Assembly: GCA_016930375.1 (NCBI GenBank)
Contig: JAFGGU010000035.1
Location: 37,571 to 101,570 of the forward strand
Direction: 5' to 3'
DNA: 64,000 nt
Source: Bacteroidales bacterium
GTDB lineage: Bacteria > Bacteroidota > Bacteroidia > Bacteroidales > UBA10428
This document shows positions 38,074 through 49,543 of this stretch, piece by piece. The translations under genes were made by a program, and so were the position numbers. The notes beneath the pieces are model-generated. The model was not told where the DNA came from. It saw only the letters and a program-made list of their open reading frames with translations, and ran no database searches. Every line of letters starts with the position of its first letter. The stretch's first letter is position 1.

Positions 38074-38827
38074 GGCTTAATTTATTGATCATTAAAATGG
38101 TTTTCTTGAAATTATTGAATTTTGAGGTGTTGTCCAGAAGCGATATGCCAACACAGTATTTACTTATGGAAGCAGGCCGTATACCATTTTTTTTAAGGAC
38201 ATCAAATATGATACTGCTGTTATCCTTCCGGTTCTGTTTCACTTCAACGATCACAAGACCATTGATGAACAGATGCTGACGGTCGTTGGTAAATGCAAGG
38301 TTAAAATCAATTGTGACGCGCTCGCGCAGGTGATTATCGACCAGTGTAAACCGGTTGAAATTATTGGTAACGGTTTTATTCAGTACCCCGGGATTATAGG
38401 GGGTGTGTGTAGTCACGAATCCCGAAAATGAAGGTTGATCATCTGCTGCAAACCGGATGCGCTCTTTGATCACCCTTCCTTTATTCGATTTGAATTTCAC
38501 TTCCAGAAAGTTCAGATTCGATTCAACGTATTCGCGGTGCCGGATCTTGAAACGGTTTAATTTGCCATTGTGATGATCAAAAAACATATCCATTCCGGGC
38601 GTGTCGAAATAATCGGTATGATAGCTGAATACCCTGTGTTTGTCAATGGCCAGTACTTTGTAGTGATCAGAGAGCGCTCCGAGAATGGGATCCAGCTTTT
38701 CAAACGAAAGGGCATACTTCCTGTCTGTCCGGTCCATCAGTTTAACCTGGTCCATTTCACCGAGTGAAATAGGCGTAAATTTACCCAGGTGATCTTTTAC
38801 ACGATTGATGTACTCCTTTCGCAGCAT
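38054..38827 (-). CDS. VTC-domain polyphosphate polymerase
   Basis: A 257-residue protein matching the VTC domain (PF09359) over its whole length. The basic and acidic residues lining the family's tunnel are visible in order: DRKYAL (near 36), KIRHREY (near 93), FLEVKFKSNKGRVIKER (near 107), RVTIDF (near 170), LVIVEVK (near 192) and SKYCVG. In yeast Vtc4 this domain makes polyphosphate from ATP. It lacks the SPX domain of the yeast protein. Downstream genes encode DUF4956 and DUF2490 proteins; a PPK2 gene lies 2.7 kb away. Confidence 0.88.
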   Translation of the reverse strand: MLRKEYINRVKDHLGKFTPISLGEMDQVKLMDRTDRKYALSFEKLDPILGALSDHYKVLAIDKHRVFSYHTDYFDTPGMDMFFDHHNGKLNRFKIRHREYVESNLNFLEVKFKSNKGRVIKERIRFAADDQPSFSGFVTTHTPYNPGVLNKTVTNNFNRFTLVDNHLRERVTIDFNLAFTNDRQHLFINGLVIVEVKQNRKDNSSIIFDVLKKNGIRPASISKYCVGISLLDNTSKFNNFKKTILMINKLSHVELSA

Positions 38828-38843
38828 AATTGGGTGAGCTGTG

Positions 38844-39245
38844 CTATTTGAGAATAACGATGGGACTGACTGTAATTTCCTGATCCTTTTTTGTAATCTC
38901 TATCTCCTGAATCACAGGTATTTCATGCTGGGAAGGATAATTGACGGAATCTTCCGAGTATGCATAAATTGTATACCTGCCCTCGCGAAGATACTCAAAA
39001 CGGTAGGTGCCATCGTAATTGGTCGATGTTTTATCGCCATATACCGGATCATCTCCATAAACAATATAAACATCCTCATCGGTGGCGTAATACTGCTCCG
39101 TGAGTATTGTGAAATTCGAATTATATTGCCGGACAACAACCTTACCGGTTATTGAAGAGGTACCTCCGATTCCTGCTTCTTTTTCACAGGAATTAAAACC
39201 CATAATAATGGCCGCAATAAGAATCAGGTTGTGAATTTTTTTCAT
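38844..39245 (-). CDS. small lipoprotein with a carboxypeptidase-regulatory-like fold
   Basis: A 133-residue lipoprotein (lipobox FNSC, Cys20). The mature part looks like a single beta-sandwich, with SSITGKVVVRQYN at its start and a central YDGTYRFEYLREGRYTIYAYSED. This is the pattern of CarboxypepD_reg-like domains, which often serve as surface or periplasmic binding modules. It is the first gene of the VTC operon, 16 bp upstream of the polymerase gene. Confidence 0.8.
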   Translation of the reverse strand: MKKIHNLILIAAIIMGFNSCEKEAGIGGTSSITGKVVVRQYNSNFTILTEQYYATDEDVYIVYGDDPVYGDKTSTNYDGTYRFEYLREGRYTIYAYSEDSVNYPSQHEIPVIQEIEITKKDQEITVSPIVILK

Positions 39246-39316
39246 ACGTATACTACAAATGAATTGAATAAAACCATAATTCTTAAACGAGAAAAATCAG
39301 GAAGGGTTACCTAATC

Positions 39317-41317
<2,001 letters not shown>

Positions 41318-41487
41318 TTATACAAATTATTGTCATTAATATATAACCTTTAGATTGCTACTAAATGGCCGGTAAAGATACAAAAAATGCCTGTCCTTTT
41401 CAGGGTAATAATTAACAACTCCCTTTAAAGTACTAACAATATGTTAAACCCTTTCGCTATATTTAATCGTTCCCAAAAACAGTACCC

Positions 41488-42363
41488 ATGAACATCAATC
41501 AATTCCTTGCAGAACCCGGCAGATTCAAGTCTCTGAAAATATTTCAAACTGACAGCACTGCCGGTGTATCGGATAAAAGTGAAGCCAAAGACTGGATGGA
41601 TAATTATATCAAGGATATGCAGGAACTGCAGGACGTTCTGTATGCTGATAATAAACAGTCTTTGCTGCTGATTTTTCAGGCCATGGACGGAGCCGGCAAA
41701 GACAGTACCATTGAACATGTCATGTCAGGCATCAATCCCCAGGGATGCCAGGTATTTAGTTTTAAGCAACCTTCCACCGAAGAACTTGATCATGATTTCC
41801 TGTGGCGAACCACCAAATGTTTGCCCGAGCGGGGCAGGATAGGGATCTTCAACCGGTCCTACTACGAAGAAGTACTGGTTGTGAAAGTGCATCCGGGTAT
41901 TGTGCTCAACCAAAAGCTGCCAGGTATTGACACTGCAGATAAAATCACGGATGAATTCTGGAATGACCGGTATGAAAGCATCAACGATCTGGAAAAGCAC
42001 CTTTTTCGCAACGGGACTACAATTCTCAAGTTTTTCCTTCATATTTCAAAGGAGGAGCAAACAGACCGTTTCCTGAAAAGGATCGATGAGCCGCATAAAA
42101 ACTGGAAATTTGCCCTCGGCGACCTGGAGGAACGAGATTATTGGAACGATTACCAGGAAGCTTATGAAACCATGATCAAAAAAACTTCCACACCCATTGC
42201 TCCCTGGTATATCATACCGGCTGATAAAAAGTGGTACATGCGCCTTGCTGTTGCCGAAGTCATCCTTCAGAGAATGAAGAATATGAAATTAAAATACCCG
42301 GTTTTAAGCGACAGCCAGATTGCAGATCTCAAAAAAGCAAAAGAGATACTTCAAGGCAAATGA
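41488..42363 (+). CDS. polyphosphate kinase 2 family protein
   Basis: A 291-residue PPK2 protein. It has Walker A AMDGAGKDS (near 70), the lid region, and the Walker B segment RIGIFNRSYYEEVLVVKVHP (near 130). These enzymes transfer phosphate between polyphosphate and nucleotides (AMP, ADP or GDP). A single PPK2 domain of this length suits class I or III, which I cannot separate by eye. It is a lone gene, divergent from gyrB and convergent with the propeller sensor gene; the VTC operon nearby suggests a shared polyphosphate theme. Confidence 0.93.
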   Translation: MNINQFLAEPGRFKSLKIFQTDSTAGVSDKSEAKDWMDNYIKDMQELQDVLYADNKQSLLLIFQAMDGAGKDSTIEHVMSGINPQGCQVFSFKQPSTEELDHDFLWRTTKCLPERGRIGIFNRSYYEEVLVVKVHPGIVLNQKLPGIDTADKITDEFWNDRYESINDLEKHLFRNGTTILKFFLHISKEEQTDRFLKRIDEPHKNWKFALGDLEERDYWNDYQEAYETMIKKTSTPIAPWYIIPADKKWYMRLAVAEVILQRMKNMKLKYPVLSDSQIADLKKAKEILQGK

Positions 42364-45300
42364 TCAATCAACAAAGGGTTTACCTGTAAGTTGTTCAATT
42401 CTGCTTTTAAGTCTTTCAATCTCCTGACCCAGAATTTCCTCGCGGGTGGCAGATTCCTCGGAGAGCTTGATCAATTCATCCTCCCTGCGTGCCGATTCCT
42501 CCTGGGTTGCCATGATTTGTTCCAGGTTCAACCGCAATTGCTCTTCGGAGGCTTCAAGTTCCTGGGATTGAAGTGTCGAACGCTCAATGAGCATCTTCAA
42601 ACGGGCACTGGACTGTTCTGTGTTAATTATGGCAGCAAAGGATTCCATTAATTTCTCAATGAATGCGATCCTGTATCCCTTGATCTTTTTGAATGAGCCC
42701 AACTCGACAACGCCGATGCATTCCTCATTGATCATCAGGGGTGCGAGCACCAGGTGTTTAAGGTACTCACCTCCGAGACCTGAATGCAGCTGTGCATAAT
42801 GCTCTGTGAGATTATCCACCTCGAGAAACTTTTTATCATAAAAGCACGTGCCTACATAGCCTTCCCCGATGCTGAAACGCTTATTGATTTTTTCTTCAGA
42901 AAGGGCATAATAGGCAACAAGTTCAAGGTATCTTTCCTTGTCATCTTCACTGTTCAGGAGAAAAATGCCGCCCTGTTGTGCCTCAACATATTCCACAAGT
43001 TTTTCAATGGTTACCTGGCACAGCTTTTTAAGATCATCCCTGTTTTTACTGAATATGTCCGAAAACAGTCCCAACCCCTGGTTATACCACAAAAGATTTT
43101 CCTGGTCCTTTGCCCTGATTTTTAGTTCCCTTTTTTGAACAACGATTTCATCATGTTGAATATCAAGTTGTTTTTTGGCTTCTTCCAGCTCTTTGGAGCT
43201 CAATTCGAATTTTTCTTCAACGATTTGCTTTTGCCTTTGTGCAGCGGTCAGTTGCCGTCGGACTATATATAAAACACCCCAGATCAGGGCAATCACCATC
43301 ATTATCCTGAACCAGATGGTGGACCAAAACGGAGGTTTTACCTTAATTTTCACTGACAATCCCTTTTCATTCCAGACGCCGTCACTATTGGCTGCAATTA
43401 CCCTGAAGGTATATGTTTTGTAAGGCAGGCTGGTATAAGAAACAAATCTTTTATTTCCAACGTCAATCCAGTCATCATCAAATCCTTCCAGCTTGTATTT
43501 ATAGTGGTTAAGAGAAGGATTGGCGTAATGAAGCGCTGAGAAATAAAGTGTAAAATTATTCTGTTTATAATTAAGCAGGATCTCCTTTACCTCATTGATA
43601 TGCGTCTTAATGGGTGAGTCTTCTCCCGGCAATACTGATTCATTTCTGACCTGCAGATCAGAAAGGATAATTTTGGGAGGCGATGAATCAATGACAACCT
43701 CCTGCGGAAAAAAACTATTGAAACCATATTGACCACCAAAGAACATCTCGCCGGACTGACTTTTAAAGTAAGATGTACCATTGAATTCATTGCTTTGCAG
43801 GCCGTCTTCAATGCTGAATTGGTTGATTTCACGTGTAACCGGATTGAATTTGATGATTCCGTTATTGGTGCTCAACCACAGGTTTCCCGAATCATCCTCC
43901 AGAATACCATAAATGACGGCAGTTTTTAGTTGTTCCACATCGGTAAAGTGAGTGAAGGTTCCGGTAGCCGGACTGAACCGGTCAAGTCCGTTACCATAAG
44001 TCCCAATCCAAAGGTCTCCCTTGCTATCCTCGCAAAATGAAAGGATTTCATTGTGAATGATTGAGTTAACATCACCCGGATGATGCACGTAATGAATAAA
44101 TCCCCCGGAGGAAGGATCAAATTTGTTGATGCCGTAATCCGTAGCCAGCCAGATGTTACCTGCTGAATCACCAAATATGGCATAAACAGTGGTATTGCTT
44201 ATGCTGACCGGATTGGCTGTGTCAGGCAGGTACTGTGTAAAAGTTTCTGCCTCAATATCCATGATCGTCAGTCCGTTATCAGTCCCGATCCATAACCTGC
44301 CACTGTTATCCGTGAAAAAAGCATAGATCTTGTTACTGGATATCGAATTGGGATTGTCAGGCTGAGATCTGAAATGCTTAATGCTGACGGGTCGCCGGTT
44401 GCCATCGAGGGATATCTTGTTTAAACCCTGGTCATCCGTACCAACCCAAAGAACACCCCTGGGATATTCCTTGATGGCCCTGATGTGACTGCTGGAAATA
44501 CTGTTTGGATTACCCGGGTTATGTAACCATAGGGAATGACTTCGCCCGGCCCGGTCGAATACATGAAGGCCATCTGATTTGGATCCGATCCACAATATCC
44601 CTTCCTCATCCTCGTATATTGGGTGTATGTTCCTGAATATCAGTTTTTCACGAGTATAAGGCACATAATCGTACAAAACAAATTTTTCTTTTTTGGGATT
44701 GTATATATCAATACCATTGGTACCAACCCATATTATTCCTGAAAAATCCCTGTACAACGAAAGGACCTCGTTATTCTTCAAACTATAAGGGTTGTTGTGG
44801 TCATAGGAATAGTTGGTGAAGCTTTTTGTGTTGTCAGACCATACATCCAGTCCGCCACCAAAAGTGGCAATCCAGATGCGGCCTTCGTCATCCTCGAGCA
44901 TTGCTTTTACCGGGTGAGATGCACTTTTTAAAGATATAAATACCCCGGTACTGTCCATGCGGGAGACTCCGGTTTCGTTACCTATCCAAAGGCGACCGGC
45001 TTTATCCTGCAGCAAGGCTGTAATTCTATCATTTGGAAGGGATTGCTTGTTAAAGGGATTGTTTAGAAAGTGCTCTGTTTGTTTATTTTCCAGATCCATC
45101 CGGACAAGTCCCTGCGATGTTCCGGCAAAGACAATGTTACTGTCAACCAAGGCCAGGGCATGAACCGCTTTATCTGAAACTGAGCGGAGAATCGGATCCT
45201 GAAGGGGATCCAGGAATTTTTCGTTTTTCGGATCATAAACCGATAATCCATTTTCTGTTCCAATCCAGATATTGCCGTCAGGCATGGCCAGCATGCAATG

Positions 45301-45708
45301 AACGATCAGTCCTGTTAAAGATGACGGGTTGTTTTTTTCAGGTATGTAAGTGTGGAACCGGTTGGTCCTGCGATCGTACCTGTTCAGCCCGCCGCCGTTT
45401 GTTCCTACCCACAGATTGCCGGTTCCGTCTTCGGTAACGGAAAGAACCCTGGAATTGCTTATGCTGTATGGATTACCCTGTTCCGGCTTGAAGATGATAA
45501 AATGGTATCCGTCGTATTTATTCAGACCATCATCGGTTCCGATCCACATCAGTCCGCGAGAATCCTGAAATATGCAATTTGGAGAACTTTGTGAAAGGCC
45601 GTCTTTTATGGAGATATTGTCGAATTTTATGGTAAGGTTCCCGGTCTGTCCGGAAAGCGAAGAAACAAGAAATACATATAAATGAATGAGAAAATAAGTA
45701 CGAGCCAT
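42364..45708 (-). CDS. propeller-Y_Y_Y sensor with GAF domain and coiled coils, no kinase
   Basis: The start at 45708 gives a signal peptide (ends in SLSGQ); an ATG at 45741 is also in frame. About 1114 residues. Residues 25-670 hold two seven-bladed Reg_prop propellers, with repeats like DSRGLMWIGTDDGLNKYDG. A Y_Y_Y domain (about 690-760), one membrane helix (near 780), a coiled coil, a GAF domain (about 860-1020) and another coiled coil to the C-terminus follow. There is no HisKA, HATPase, receiver or DNA-binding domain, so the usual hybrid two-component output is missing. It may signal through a partner protein. Its stop is adjacent to the PPK2 stop. Confidence 0.9.
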   Translation of the reverse strand: MARTYFLIHLYVFLVSSLSGQTGNLTIKFDNISIKDGLSQSSPNCIFQDSRGLMWIGTDDGLNKYDGYHFIIFKPEQGNPYSISNSRVLSVTEDGTGNLWVGTNGGGLNRYDRRTNRFHTYIPEKNNPSSLTGLIVHCMLAMPDGNIWIGTENGLSVYDPKNEKFLDPLQDPILRSVSDKAVHALALVDSNIVFAGTSQGLVRMDLENKQTEHFLNNPFNKQSLPNDRITALLQDKAGRLWIGNETGVSRMDSTGVFISLKSASHPVKAMLEDDEGRIWIATFGGGLDVWSDNTKSFTNYSYDHNNPYSLKNNEVLSLYRDFSGIIWVGTNGIDIYNPKKEKFVLYDYVPYTREKLIFRNIHPIYEDEEGILWIGSKSDGLHVFDRAGRSHSLWLHNPGNPNSISSSHIRAIKEYPRGVLWVGTDDQGLNKISLDGNRRPVSIKHFRSQPDNPNSISSNKIYAFFTDNSGRLWIGTDNGLTIMDIEAETFTQYLPDTANPVSISNTTVYAIFGDSAGNIWLATDYGINKFDPSSGGFIHYVHHPGDVNSIIHNEILSFCEDSKGDLWIGTYGNGLDRFSPATGTFTHFTDVEQLKTAVIYGILEDDSGNLWLSTNNGIIKFNPVTREINQFSIEDGLQSNEFNGTSYFKSQSGEMFFGGQYGFNSFFPQEVVIDSSPPKIILSDLQVRNESVLPGEDSPIKTHINEVKEILLNYKQNNFTLYFSALHYANPSLNHYKYKLEGFDDDWIDVGNKRFVSYTSLPYKTYTFRVIAANSDGVWNEKGLSVKIKVKPPFWSTIWFRIMMVIALIWGVLYIVRRQLTAAQRQKQIVEEKFELSSKELEEAKKQLDIQHDEIVVQKRELKIRAKDQENLLWYNQGLGLFSDIFSKNRDDLKKLCQVTIEKLVEYVEAQQGGIFLLNSEDDKERYLELVAYYALSEEKINKRFSIGEGYVGTCFYDKKFLEVDNLTEHYAQLHSGLGGEYLKHLVLAPLMINEECIGVVELGSFKKIKGYRIAFIEKLMESFAAIINTEQSSARLKMLIERSTLQSQELEASEEQLRLNLEQIMATQEESARREDELIKLSEESATREEILGQEIERLKSRIEQLTGKPFVD

Positions 45709-45814
45709 ACTGGTCAGGCGTTCTGATAATCTTAGGTCCATAGGAAGGAAATAGGTTTAGCAATTCGCTAATAAAATTATATTTTAAAATGAAATATGCA
45801 TAAGAATCCTTTGC

Positions 45815-45822
45815 TAAATTTG
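45815..45822 (+). promoter_or_regulatory. Possible -7 element for recF
   Basis: TAAATTTG matches the Bacteroidota -7 consensus TAnnTTTG and ends 17 bp before the recF start codon, leaving a very short leader. No good TTTG was found 19-21 nt upstream. Confidence 0.35.
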
Positions 45823-45839
45823 TAATTTAATGGAATATC

Positions 45840-46940
45840 ATGCATTTGCTATCTCTTTCCCTGGTGAATTTTAAAAACATGGCGGAAGCCGGAATTTCTT
45901 TTTCCCCCCGTATTAATTGTTTTGTAGGCGATAACGGTGTCGGCAAGACCAACCTTCTCGATGCCATCCATTACCTCTGTCTTTGCAAAAGCTATTTCAA
46001 TCCCGTTGATACGCAAAATATCCGGCATGACGAGGAATTTGCCATGATCCAGGGATCTTTCAGCATGAATGATGCCACCGATGAGATCATGTGCAGTATA
46101 CATCACAACAGGAATAAAATCTTTAAGCGCAATAAAAAGGAATATGAAAGACTGGCGCATCACATCGGTCAATATCCTGTTGTAATGATCTCACCGGAAG
46201 ATTCGGCTCTGATCCTCGAAGGAAGCGAGGAACGCAGGAAGTTTCTGAACAGCGTAATTTCACAATACAGCAAATCCTACCTGGAGGACATGATCCATTA
46301 CAACAAATTGCTTTCACAGCGAAACAGGCTGTTGAAGGACTTTGGAAGCGCGCGGAACTTTGATGAGGAAATGCTCAGGGTTTACGATGAGCAAATGATA
46401 CCTGTGGCCATGCGAATTTACGCTCTTCGGGCTGAATTCACTGAAAAAATGATCCCCATTTTTCAGCGTTACTATCATATGATTGCTCCTGAAAATGAAA
46501 TGGTTGATCTCCAGTACCAGTCTCAGCTTGCCGATCATGATTTCGGACCTCTGCTGATAAATTCCAGGGAGAAAGATCGTTTTATGCAGCATACAACGCA
46601 GGGGATACACAAGGACGATCTGATCCTCACGATCAACGGTCATCCGTTGAAGAAAACCGGCTCACAGGGTCAGCAAAAGACATTCCTGGTAACCCTGAAA
46701 CTGGCGCAGTTCGATTTTATCAGGGATATGAACAAGGCCAGACCTATTCTTCTGCTGGATGATGTTTTCGACAAGTTTGATGAATCAAGGGTAAGACAGA
46801 TCATCCGACTGGTGTCCGATGACCACTTCGGGCAAATATTCATTACACATACAGACGAAAGCAAAATGCAGTCCATACTGGAGGAAATGAATACCGATTT
46901 CCGGCTTTTTCATATCACGCGCGACGGGATCATTCATTAA
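45840..46940 (+). CDS. recF: DNA replication/repair protein RecF
   Basis: A 366-residue SMC-like ATPase. Walker A is GDNGVGKTN (near 30), the signature segment lies at LKKTGSQGQQKTFLVTLKLAQ, and Walker B is PILLLDDVFDKFD. The length is normal. RecF helps load RecA at gaps. A DUF721 gene follows by 15 bp, an arrangement common in Bacteroidota. Confidence 0.97.
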   Translation: MHLLSLSLVNFKNMAEAGISFSPRINCFVGDNGVGKTNLLDAIHYLCLCKSYFNPVDTQNIRHDEEFAMIQGSFSMNDATDEIMCSIHHNRNKIFKRNKKEYERLAHHIGQYPVVMISPEDSALILEGSEERRKFLNSVISQYSKSYLEDMIHYNKLLSQRNRLLKDFGSARNFDEEMLRVYDEQMIPVAMRIYALRAEFTEKMIPIFQRYYHMIAPENEMVDLQYQSQLADHDFGPLLINSREKDRFMQHTTQGIHKDDLILTINGHPLKKTGSQGQQKTFLVTLKLAQFDFIRDMNKARPILLLDDVFDKFDESRVRQIIRLVSDDHFGQIFITHTDESKMQSILEEMNTDFRLFHITRDGIIH

Positions 46941-46955
46941 CCTCTGCCACATACG

Positions 46956-47246
46956 ATGAGAAAAAGCAATACCCAGAAGCTTGGCGATGTAATTGCAGAT
47001 TGTCTGCGGGAAATGCACATCGAGCAGAAACTCAAAGAGGTTCATGTGGTTTCACAATGGGAATCCATGATGGGAAAAACAGTCGCGGTGCGTACCGACA
47101 GGATCTATATCCGGAATCGTACGCTCTATCTTCATGTAACTTCTTCGGTATTAAAAACAGAATTGCTGATGATGCGGCAGGAGATTATTGATAAGCTGAA
47201 TGAAAATGCCGGGGAGAAGGTCGTGGAACAGATTGTTATCAGGTGA
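46956..47246 (+). CDS. DUF721 (DciA-like) protein
   Basis: A 96-residue basic protein that fits DUF721: KLGDVIADCLREMHIEQKLKE, then VVSQWESMMGKTVAVRTD and a final strand region ILYLHVTSSVLKTELL-like. In other bacteria the family includes DciA, which helps load the replicative helicase. Its place directly after recF supports a replication role. It converges with the PorP/SprF gene, 7 bp apart. Confidence 0.9.
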   Translation: MRKSNTQKLGDVIADCLREMHIEQKLKEVHVVSQWESMMGKTVAVRTDRIYIRNRTLYLHVTSSVLKTELLMMRQEIIDKLNENAGEKVVEQIVIR

Positions 47247-47253
47247 GGCTGAA

Positions 47254-48294
47254 TTAATACCGGTTCAGCCAGCGGTATCTCCTGGCGTTATCACCGAATT
47301 TTACGGCGGCCATGATTTCATGGGATCCTGCCGTTCTCACGCCAATGGCATTGAAAGTGTAATCGAAGGCATAGCCGAAATAGAACTTGTCAACACGTAC
47401 ACCACCCATAATGATAAGCGAAGAGCCCTTCCCGTTGAATGATTCTTCAATAATGCTGTAACTGCCTCCGGTACGCCATGACAATCCCGCCCAGTAGTTT
47501 TCCGCAAAGTACACTTTGCCATTAACATCGATCTGGGAGATGAACTTTTCCGTGGTTTTGAACAGGAACGAAGGTTCCAGGAGCAGGTCACGGCCGACTT
47601 CGAACCGGTAACCGGCCATGATGAAATAATGACGTATCATACGGAAACCTGGGCCCTCTTTGTCAGCACCCAGTTTCAGGGGAGTCTGGAACAACTGCAT
47701 GGCTGAGATCCCGGCGTACATATTCTTATCGGTATAGTAAGCACCAAAATTGGCGTCCGGGATGAAGGCTGATCTTTCGGTATTCAGGAGCAGCTGGTCG
47801 TCCTCATCCAGCAATCTCATTTTGTCATTGTCAATCCGGAACTGGTATCCCGTTAAGGAAACTCCGAATGTTAACTGGGACTGGTCAAAGGGAATGTGGT
47901 AAGTATAAGTACCCTGCAATCCTGTACGGTTGAACGCACCTGCCATATCGGTAAAGGCATATACCCCATAACCCACGCGTCCGCTGCGCGACATAACCCT
48001 TTTACGCTTGCGTATTGAAGCGGACCGGGATATATAACTGTTTTTAAGCAAGCGGGTCTGGTAGCTCACGGCATAAGTTCCCGGTGCATCCTTTAACCCG
48101 ATCCATTGTTCGCGTGCGGTAACATTGATGGCCGTATAACCTTCATGTCCGGCTACCGCCGGATTGAGCAGAAAACCATTCATCATGTACTGGCTGTATA
48201 CCGGCAACTGCTGAGCCTTAACCGAAGATCCGGTCAGTCCCAGAAAAACCGTCAGTATTAACAGTCCTATACTATGTTTAGTTTTTATCAGCAA
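47254..48294 (-). CDS. PorP/SprF-family type IX secretion membrane protein
   Basis: A 346-residue outer-membrane protein. The opening after the signal peptide, QQLPVYSQYMMNGFLLNPAVAG, is the family hallmark; a barrel with GYGVYAFTDMAGAFNRTG and a closing GSHEIMAAVKF follow. The only start in this frame is TTG at 48292-48294 (or weaker codons behind it), because an in-frame TAA stands two codons upstream, right beside a heptamer array. SprF-like proteins in Flavobacterium are needed for secretion and attachment of the type B-domain protein encoded just upstream; the same order is seen here. Confidence 0.93.
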   Translation of the reverse strand: MLIKTKHSIGLLILTVFLGLTGSSVKAQQLPVYSQYMMNGFLLNPAVAGHEGYTAINVTAREQWIGLKDAPGTYAVSYQTRLLKNSYISRSASIRKRKRVMSRSGRVGYGVYAFTDMAGAFNRTGLQGTYTYHIPFDQSQLTFGVSLTGYQFRIDNDKMRLLDEDDQLLLNTERSAFIPDANFGAYYTDKNMYAGISAMQLFQTPLKLGADKEGPGFRMIRHYFIMAGYRFEVGRDLLLEPSFLFKTTEKFISQIDVNGKVYFAENYWAGLSWRTGGSYSIIEESFNGKGSSLIIMGGVRVDKFYFGYAFDYTFNAIGVRTAGSHEIMAAVKFGDNARRYRWLNRY

Positions 48295-48321
48295 TCTTTA
48301 AAATTTAACCTACAATCAACA

Positions 48322-48412
48322 ATTCACTATTCACTATTCACCATTCACTATTCACTATTCACCATTCACTATTCACTATTCACTATTCACTATTCACCAT
48401 TCACCATTCACC
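48322..48412. repeat. Heptamer tandem array, 13 units of ATTCAC[T/C]
   Basis: Thirteen contiguous 7-bp units: nine ATTCACT and four or five ATTCACC, with no other change. Degenerate heptamers (AATCAAC and similar) continue to about 48300. The array starts 5 bp after the stop codon of the type B-domain protein gene (minus strand) and fills nearly the whole gap to the PorP-like start. It produces a false open frame with a repeated 7-residue peptide on the plus strand. Confidence 0.95.
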
Positions 48413-48414
48413 TT

Positions 48415-49440
48415 TTATCTCACCACATTCACATACCCGGTCATCGGCTTCACATTGGATAACTTTAGATCAATCACGTAATAATAGGCGTCCATGGGTA
48501 ATTCCTTGCCTGACATGGTCTCACCCTTCCAGGGATTATTATAGATGTCATCCGTTCGATAGATCAGCCTGCCCCAGCGGTCATAAATTTCCAGGATGGC
48601 ATCGGGGAAAAGTTCGATATGAGGTATTTCCCACCGGTCATTCTGGTCATTCTGGTCGCCCGGCGTAATGGTATTGGGCATATTATCGAACAACAAATAT
48701 ATATTACAAACTTCAAGCACGATGGTATCTGAACCACGGCAACCGTTTTCATCCGTCACTTCAACCCAGAAGGTCTCCGGTTCCCTGCGTTCTCCATCCA
48801 AAGAAATGGAATTGGATATGGCACCTGTTGACCACTCATAGGACATGTAAAAACCCGGATCGAGTAACAGGGTGGCAGTTCCGCATAATGCCGTGTCTTT
48901 TCCCAGGTCAACCACAGGCAACGGATTCAAAGTGAGGTAGGCTGAGTCATAATCAGCGCAACCATCGGTTCCGGTGACCCTGACCCATACGATCCCGTCA
49001 TTTCCGGTGGCAAAGGTTGCGTTGGTGCTGTTATCGGGCCATAGATAGGTGACATCCGTCTGGTATGTGGTTGTGGCATCAAATAAATATAAGTCATCAA
49101 CACAGGCTTCTACATTGTCTCCGATATCGGCAACAGGAGCCTTAATAATTACTTCAGCCTCCACGGGTTCTCCGAAACATCCAAGATCAGATTCCTCTAT
49201 CACGGAAATGGCATGACTTCCGCGTTCATAATTCCACCTTACATCAATAGAATCATTGTAATTGGCAATGATGGTGCCACCACTGACCGTCCATACAAAA
49301 GTCGAGTTTGGCAGGCCCTGCACGCCGTAACGAACGCCACCACCGGCACAAACATCGGGTAAAGGCTGTGCTGTGACAATGCCAGTGAAGCTGCTCAGAA
49401 GCAACAATACAAGGTATATTATGGAATGTCTGAACGACAA
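48415..49440 (-). CDS. secreted protein with type B T9SS (gliding-motility CHU_C) domain
   Basis: A 341-residue protein with a signal peptide (ends in IVTAQ) and two to three PKD/Ig-like SprB-type modules (about 25-110, 110-180 and 180-255, the last with GLPN/GCRGSDTIVLEVC-like strands). The final 85 residues form the gliding-motility-associated C-terminal domain: NTITPGDQNDQNDRWEI, LEIYDRWGRLIYR, and a final GYVNVVR. This is a T9SS type B sorting signal. It is very short for an SprB-like protein. The PorP/SprF gene follows, as is usual for this class. Confidence 0.93.
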   Translation of the reverse strand: MSFRHSIIYLVLLLLSSFTGIVTAQPLPDVCAGGGVRYGVQGLPNSTFVWTVSGGTIIANYNDSIDVRWNYERGSHAISVIEESDLGCFGEPVEAEVIIKAPVADIGDNVEACVDDLYLFDATTTYQTDVTYLWPDNSTNATFATGNDGIVWVRVTGTDGCADYDSAYLTLNPLPVVDLGKDTALCGTATLLLDPGFYMSYEWSTGAISNSISLDGERREPETFWVEVTDENGCRGSDTIVLEVCNIYLLFDNMPNTITPGDQNDQNDRWEIPHIELFPDAILEIYDRWGRLIYRTDDIYNNPWKGETMSGKELPMDAYYYVIDLKLSNVKPMTGYVNVVR

Positions 49441-49543
49441 ATCTTAAGAGTCTATGTAAATTTCTTTTAAATCCGGCCGGTGAATAATCATTCACCAGCC
49501 GGATTAATTCCAACTATTCAGCAAATATTTTCAAACAAGCATT

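Noticed and set aside
48300..48414. CRISPR-like repeat tract
   Set aside because: The units are 7 bp, directly adjacent and without spacers, and no cas genes are present.
48274..48462. Open frame of 62 codons with a repeated SLFTIHY peptide
   Set aside because: It is produced by the stop-free heptamer array; 7-bp units read in any frame give a 7-residue repeat. No ribosome site or homologue is apparent.
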